From Phallusia mammillata (taxonomy: Eukaryota; Chordata; Ascidiacea; Phlebobranchia; Ascidiidae): DNA of 64,000 nt. Under the pieces are notes generated by a model. The model ran no database searches and was not told the DNA's origin. It saw only the letters and a program-made list of their open reading frames with translations. The DNA lies in NCBI GenBank assembly GCA_003260075.1, contig QLIY01000354.1, positions 85,511-149,510 of the forward strand, given 5' to 3'. The position numbers and the translations under genes are program-made. Shown here piece after piece: positions 60,001 through 64,000 of the stretch; position 1 is the stretch's first letter; each line of letters begins with the position of its first letter.

Positions 60001-61700
60001 GTCAGACCGGAACGAAATGAAACTAGAAGAGTGGCTTTCTGACATACTTCCATTTTATATATTCTATACAATATTTATCACTTTACTATACACATCATTT
60101 GATCTACACATATGATTGTTTTTGTAAACAAAAACTAATGGGTCCCCACGCGCGTGTTTGTGCAGATTTACGGTAAACAAATGTTGCGGTAATTTTTAGA
60201 TTCTTAAGGACGAATTTTTAAAAAGCATTAACCTAACAATAAAAAAAATTTGTTCGTATTCTTTTTGCACTATTATTGTCATATAATTACAAAAACATTA
60301 AAAAAGAACGAAACAAATACTTTAATTTAATCTCTTGCTTTGACCCAGATATTGTCGTCCAAGGTCGGATTTTGAACGCATTTTTTTTTAGAAAGCTGTA
60401 ACAGTTGTGTTACAGACACTTTAAATTAAAAAGCAATTTGCTACAAGTGTATACATAACAAATTGTTTTTCATTTAACTTTGTTTCGCAAAACGAGTACC
60501 ATTGACCAGTAGTAACCTCTCAGGGTGCACACGCCCAACGACTGTTTGACCTATTGACACCGTTTTCAATAGCACGCCGTCCTTACTGTTCAACAACACC
60601 GTTTAACCTAATTTATACATGCCTTGAGTGTTGATTCCTAAATTTATTGCCAAAAAAACGCTACGTTATGACGAAAGAAAGTTCTGAACTGTGTTAGTAA
60701 TACCTACTAGTTGACCTTAAGTAACCCGTGGTCATGCGGCGGCCAACCTGACAACGAGCATTTAAAAAAAACATTTATCTTGCAAAAATGTCAAGTTTAT
60801 TTTTTCAACTTTATTTTGATTAACAAGTTTTGCTTGACATATACGAAACCGAAGCACGCTTATTAGGTTTAAATCACGTCATAGGTGTGAAACCTTTGCC
60901 AAAACTGAAAATGTGAGTGATAACTTAATAAAACGAAATAGCATTGCTGTGCAAAACAGCTGATTTCTAATCACCGAAACGACGTCTCGTAAAACGTCTG
61001 TCCGACGTCAAGCTGAGCCCTCCTGCTATCGTAAACCAGTGAGTTACTCTCTTGGGACTTCTGCCTACAGTGTCTTTCTTGACCAAACGAGCGTTAGACA
61101 CATTTACGTTTCGGGGGCCTGTGGGTGAACCGCTGGGTAACTTGGGGTCAAACTTCTGGTGGACCAAGTTTGGATTAATTTCTAACATATGTCCAAACTT
61201 CAATAAATTTGAAGCACGCTTTCTTCACTAAACTAGCGTTACGAACCAGCGTTAAATTTTTTACGTTTCGGGGGCCTGTGGGTGAACCGCTGGGTAATTC
61301 GGGGTCAAACTTCTGGAGGATCAGGTTTGGTTTGATAACTAACATATGTCCAAATTTGAATAAATTTGAAGCACTCTTTCTTTACCAAACCAGCGTTACA
61401 AACCAGCGTTAGACAGAAAAAAAAAGAAAAAAAACACTGGTTCTACGTACGAAAATTACGGACAGGTTGCTGGTCAGTGACTTACAGATCAGCTTCAATG
61501 TCCTTTCGTAGAGTTGCCCCACATCGTCCAGATTTACCGTATTTAGCCTTTTTACGATTAATTTTGCTTGGCTTTTCGTACAAATAAGCTTCTTCAGTCC
61601 CTTCCATAACTTTTGTTTTGTCCTCAACCTCAATCACCTTGTCTTGACAAATCAACAAATATATTCTTTTACAGGTCCTTCCAACCTGTCACTTCAGCGC
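52518..61700 (-). CDS. RBR-type E3 ubiquitin ligase, copy 2
   Basis: Exons: about 61700-61486, 59314-59196, 58795-58608, 57632-57418, 57098-56561, 56417-55697, 55178-54913, 54545-54380, 53946-53753, 53337-53043 and 52760-52518; phases agree from the second to the last. RING1 is complete: [14 protein letters not shown], then CKHWFCFDC, then [37 protein letters not shown]2: [30 protein letters not shown] helical C-terminus of about 150 residues follows. I do not recognise it as a named RBR subfamily; no ankyrin, UBA or ubiquitin-like domain is evident. Exon 5 holds a 76-C run and exon 10 a 13-C join with repeated sequence, both assembly effects. About 2 kb of repeat DNA separates exon 1 from exon 2, which is not so in copy 1. 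The intron after exon 2 appears to start with GC. Confidence 0.8.
53052..53240. repeat. X-C13-X' join inside an RBR exon
   Basis: C run 53140-53152. CGCGTGTTCCATATCTATTC starts both copies. Confidence 0.9.
54254..54279. other. 26-C run
   Basis: In an RBR copy 2 intron next to GTAAGTCGTAA; no coding content lost. Confidence 0.8.
56921..56996. other. 76-C run inside an RBR exon
   Basis: Interrupts exon 5 of RBR copy 2, with TATTTGTCCTG repeated to its left. Copy 1 reads straight through ([10 protein letters not shown]). Confidence 0.9.
57716..58114. mobile_element. hAT-like element in RBR copy 2 intron
   Basis: Right terminus GGGTTGAGAACCACTG ends at 58114. The 8-base flanks are GGCTAGGT (57708-57715) and GGCTAGGC (58115-58122). 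The left terminus is degenerate. Two C10 joins (57904 and 57971) interrupt it. Confidence 0.45.
57904..57980. other. two C10 runs with repeated sequence
   Basis: C runs 57904-57913 and 57971-57980. The block between them (TGCTTCTAAAATTGAGCTGA...) recurs at 58134-58190. Confidence 0.85.
59610..60020. repeat. cluster of ATACCGGAACGAAAT repeats
   Basis: Multiple direct and inverted copies of ACCGGAACGRAA. They look like subterminal repeats of a DNA transposon inserted between exons 1 and 2 of RBR copy 2. Confidence 0.45.
60021..61070. repeat. dispersed repeat, copy a
   Basis: 60021-60195 matches 62988-63160 (CTAGAAGAGTGGCTTTCTG, TGGGTCCCCACGCGCG), and 60958-61065 matches 63537-63670 (AATCACCGAAACGAC). 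The same order at both sites shows one element with different internal lengths. Confidence 0.55.
61080..61412 (+). repeat. tandem repeat, period about 157 bases
   Basis: TACGTTTCGGGGGCCTGTGG recurs at 61105 and 61262, with a third partial start (ACCAAACCAGCGTTAC) near 61386; about 2.2 copies. Confidence 0.7.
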
Positions 61701-62395
61701 ATACTATCCTTTCTTTCCTTCACAGCTGTATTTATGTTCACAGAAAGAGCAGAAAGAGAAAAGATTTATTGTTGTACATAAACTTCGACTGAAATAAACC
61801 ACCATAAGCACAGCAATGTAATATTTTAAGGTCAAATATATCATGTGACAACTTTAGTCACTCAAGTGCAGTGATTGAGTCGAATAAAATAACTTTTGAT
61901 GTTTTTTTCGGATGTTTACAACATTACAAGCCATTGAGCGAATGCAGGGCCTTCGGCGGTTTTGTCTGGGAGCAATGAGCGTACGAGTGTTTCTTTATTA
62001 TACACCTCACAGCGCAACGTGGGATTGCGCCACAGCCAGAAAATTCGCTGTATGTGAAACTTGGCAATCGAAACTTGTAACAATGACATCATGTTTTACG
62101 TTTTTAATGATGCTGTCACGCCGAAGTGACGTACATTGGTGAGATAATCAAACACAACGAGTTAATGGCAATTACTTACACGTGGTATGATTGGTATCAG
62201 CCAACCGAAAAATACAACGGATGCAAATTTACGCCATTGACATTTTACACTAATTACCTTGGCATGCATTTAATTCGTGCCAAACTAGGGTTGCCATACA
62301 TCAGGATTTCCTCTGACATATCAGGAAATTTAGTGTATAAATCTGCGTTATGGAGAAATGTTAAAATGTACTTAAAAGTCAGGAATTTAAGAAAG

Positions 62396-62705
62396 GCTGA
62401 AATGTGCAGCATACGAGGCAGGCAACGGTGCTTGTGATTCGACTTTCGGCGGATTCTCCACTGAGCCTGCGTAGCCAACGACAGGAAAGACTCCTGTCAT
62501 TGGTTCCAATCCCACCGCAGGCTAGATTTTTCTAGCCTACGCCTTGCCATATGGTGGTGAATGCTTGGTGACCGGCTGATTCGGTATAGCGCCTTCAATG
62601 GGCCTGGCGTACTGTGATTTATATATGAGTGTGCCGTGATCGCTGGTCTGCATAGACGCTTCAGGGCTGATCCCAGTTATGAATTTATGTTCATCTTAAC
62701 TGATA
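62396..62705 (+). repeat. SINE-like repeat with tRNA-like head
   Basis: The head AGCCTGCGTAGCCAACGAC, then GGTTCCAATCCCACCGCAGG, can pair its ends (AGCCTGCG with CGCAGGCT) like a tRNA acceptor stem. The tail ends CTTCAGGGCTGATCCCAG. The next copy follows at 62739. Confidence 0.55.
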
Positions 62706-62738
62706 CTGGTCAATCTATCGATCCCCTACTACGAAGCT

Positions 62739-62960
62739 GACATGTGCAGCATACGAGGCAGGCAACGGTGCTTGTGATTCGACTTTCGGCGGATTCTCCA
62801 CTGAGCCTGCGTAGCCAACGACAGGAAAGACTCCTGTCATTGGTTCGCGAATCCCACCGCAGGCTAGATTTTTCTAGCCTACGCCTTGCCTTATGGTGGT
62901 GAATGCTGGTGACCGGCTGATTCGGTTTGGCGCCTTCAATGGGCCTGGTGTACCGGGATG
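62739..62960 (+). repeat. SINE-like repeat, second tandem copy
   Basis: Repeats the head of 62396-62600 nearly identically (ATGTGCAGCATACGAGGCAG...). It carries GGTTCGCGAATCCC at the B-box position and lacks the full tail. Confidence 0.55.
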
Positions 62961-62987
62961 AATTTAAGAAAATGTAATAATATTTTA

Positions 62988-63670
62988 TAAAACTAGAAAG
63001 GTGGCTTTCTGGTATAGTTCCATATTATATATTTTATATCCTCTTTACCAATTTACTATACACATAATTCAATCTACACATATGCTTGTTTTTGCAAACA
63101 AAAAGAATGGGTCCCCACACGCGTGTTTGTGCGGATTTACGGTAAACAAATGTTCCAGTTATGTTCTTCTTTTTGTTTCAGTCTGCGCTTTTTGCTATTT
63201 TTGTGCCATTGCAAATAATCTACGCAAGCAAGATGGGTAGAAAAATGTAACTTATAAATCGACAACACCGTATCGCATCGTAAGTTATGAACGACAAACT
63301 CTTTTTTCGCGTCTGGGCGAAAACACAACGAGAAACAGAAAAAGGTTGTCCGCAATTTCGCAGTTTCATTTCTGTCAGCGCAATCACTACTTCCATTGTA
63401 AACATGGCGCGAAAAACGATGCTATCCGCAATTTCACGCTTTTATTTTTGTCAGTGTGTTGCATTGTGTTAATGTATTTTACAAGTTGATTGCCACAGAA
63501 TGCATCTAGCGCCGATACGACATAAAACACAAAATACAGCTGGTTTCCAATCACCGAAACGACTGTCTCGTAAAACGTCTGTCCGTAGCCTACGTCAAGC
63601 TGAGCTCTCCCGTTCTGCATTAAACCGCCTTAATCGTAAAACAGTGAGTTACTCCCTCGGGACTTCTATC
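62988..63670. repeat. dispersed repeat, copy b
   Basis: Shorter copy of the element at 60021-61070, with the same two end blocks in the same orientation. Confidence 0.55.
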
Positions 63671-63730
63671 TGACTGACAGTGTACACATATTATGGGCTG
63701 TGAAGGTAGCCATTTGGCCGATTATTAACA

Positions 63731-63800
63731 CTCAACGAGTAACCTACTCCAAACAACGAGTAACCTACTCCAAACAATGAGTAACCCACTCCAAACAAAC
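63731..63800 (+). repeat. short tandem repeat, three units
   Basis: GAGTAACCTACTCCAAACAA repeated three times with single-base changes. Confidence 0.75.
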
Positions 63801-63950
63801 TTTCAGCACATTAGGACCTGTATTTCTGGCCTATAACTAAAACCGATTATTTCCAGATTTAGGGGTGAAAAATGGGTGAATCCAATGAAAAGTTACAAAT
63901 TCTTTAGAATATCTTACATTGCATCAACCAACAAGCATGGAACTCCTAGA

Positions 63951-64000
63951 TTAGTGGTTCTTAACCTTTTTGGTGTGGTTTCCCACTGAAGTAAATCACC
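63951..64000. mobile_element. hAT-like left end running off the window
   Basis: TAGTGGTTCTTAACCTTTTT resembles the hAT left terminus shared by the other elements; the rest is outside the window. Confidence 0.4.

Larger units (their letters stand above)
51901..62330. repeat. RBR tandem duplication, unit 2
   Basis: Second unit, starting at CTGACACCTGCT near 51901. The unit-1 sequence near 51205-51300 has its counterpart near 62185-62285. Unit 2 has an extra repeat-rich insertion at about 59.5-61.4 kb. Confidence 0.75.

Noticed and set aside
62126..62437. 103-codon plus-strand ORF
   Set aside because: Lies in the duplicated intergenic part of the RBR units and is not kept open in the other unit.
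63731..63800. CRISPR-like short repeats
   Set aside because: Direct tandem units with no distinct spacers, in a eukaryotic genome; a simple satellite-like repeat.

Overview
The window is animal nuclear DNA. Genes are split by short introns with GT-AG junctions, protein families are metazoan, and non-autonomous hAT-type elements and tRNA-derived SINE-like repeats are dense. The gene set and compact introns suit an invertebrate deuterostome, most likely an ascidian tunicate; that assignment is inference. All the genes I could build lie on the minus strand.

Layout, left to right. 0.3-3.8 kb: FUT8-type fucosyltransferase A, whose 3' end runs off the left edge. 4.4-5.8 kb: a DHRS4-like short-chain reductase. 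7.2-13.3 kb: a near-identical second copy of 1.3-7.2 kb, joined at a single N, with a second DHRS4 and a truncated FUT8 A 5' half. 14.3-22.0 kb: FUT8-type paralogue B, nine exons, 527 aa. An intron of B holds the 5' part of another gene, possibly a small heat-shock protein, cut off at an N. 24.8-28.6 kb: a five-exon, 521-aa membrane protein with six EGF repeats that reads as a DLK-type Notch-pathway ligand. 28.6-36 kb: no gene seen. 36.0-40.4 kb: a GXYLT-like glucoside xylosyltransferase, seven coding exons, 350 aa. 41-62 kb: two diverged tandem copies of a large RBR (RING1-IBR-RING2) E3 ubiquitin ligase gene. Copy 1 carries a frameshift in RING1. 50.5 kb: a plus-strand ORF like a transposase tail. 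59.6-64 kb: dispersed and tandem repeats.

A strong pattern in the window is assembly-derived. About twenty runs of C interrupt the sequence, always C on the plus strand and very often exactly 10 long. At most of the short runs, the sequence to the right repeats the sequence just to the left with SNPs and indels (X-CCCCCCCCCC-X'). Longer runs (26-76 C) occupy places where a paralogous copy has ordinary sequence, including exons. I read these as gap filler between overlapping or unbridged contigs from two alleles. The 6-kb duplication around the N at 7246 is the same pattern on a larger scale. Poly-Gly and poly-Pro reading frames through the C runs are not genes, and DHRS4 and FUT8 A may each be single-copy.

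Functionally the locus leans to secretory-pathway glycosylation (two FUT8-like enzymes and GXYLT) beside an EGF-repeat ligand. GXYLT and O-fucose act on EGF repeats in the Notch pathway, so the proximity is worth noting, but nothing here proves co-regulation.
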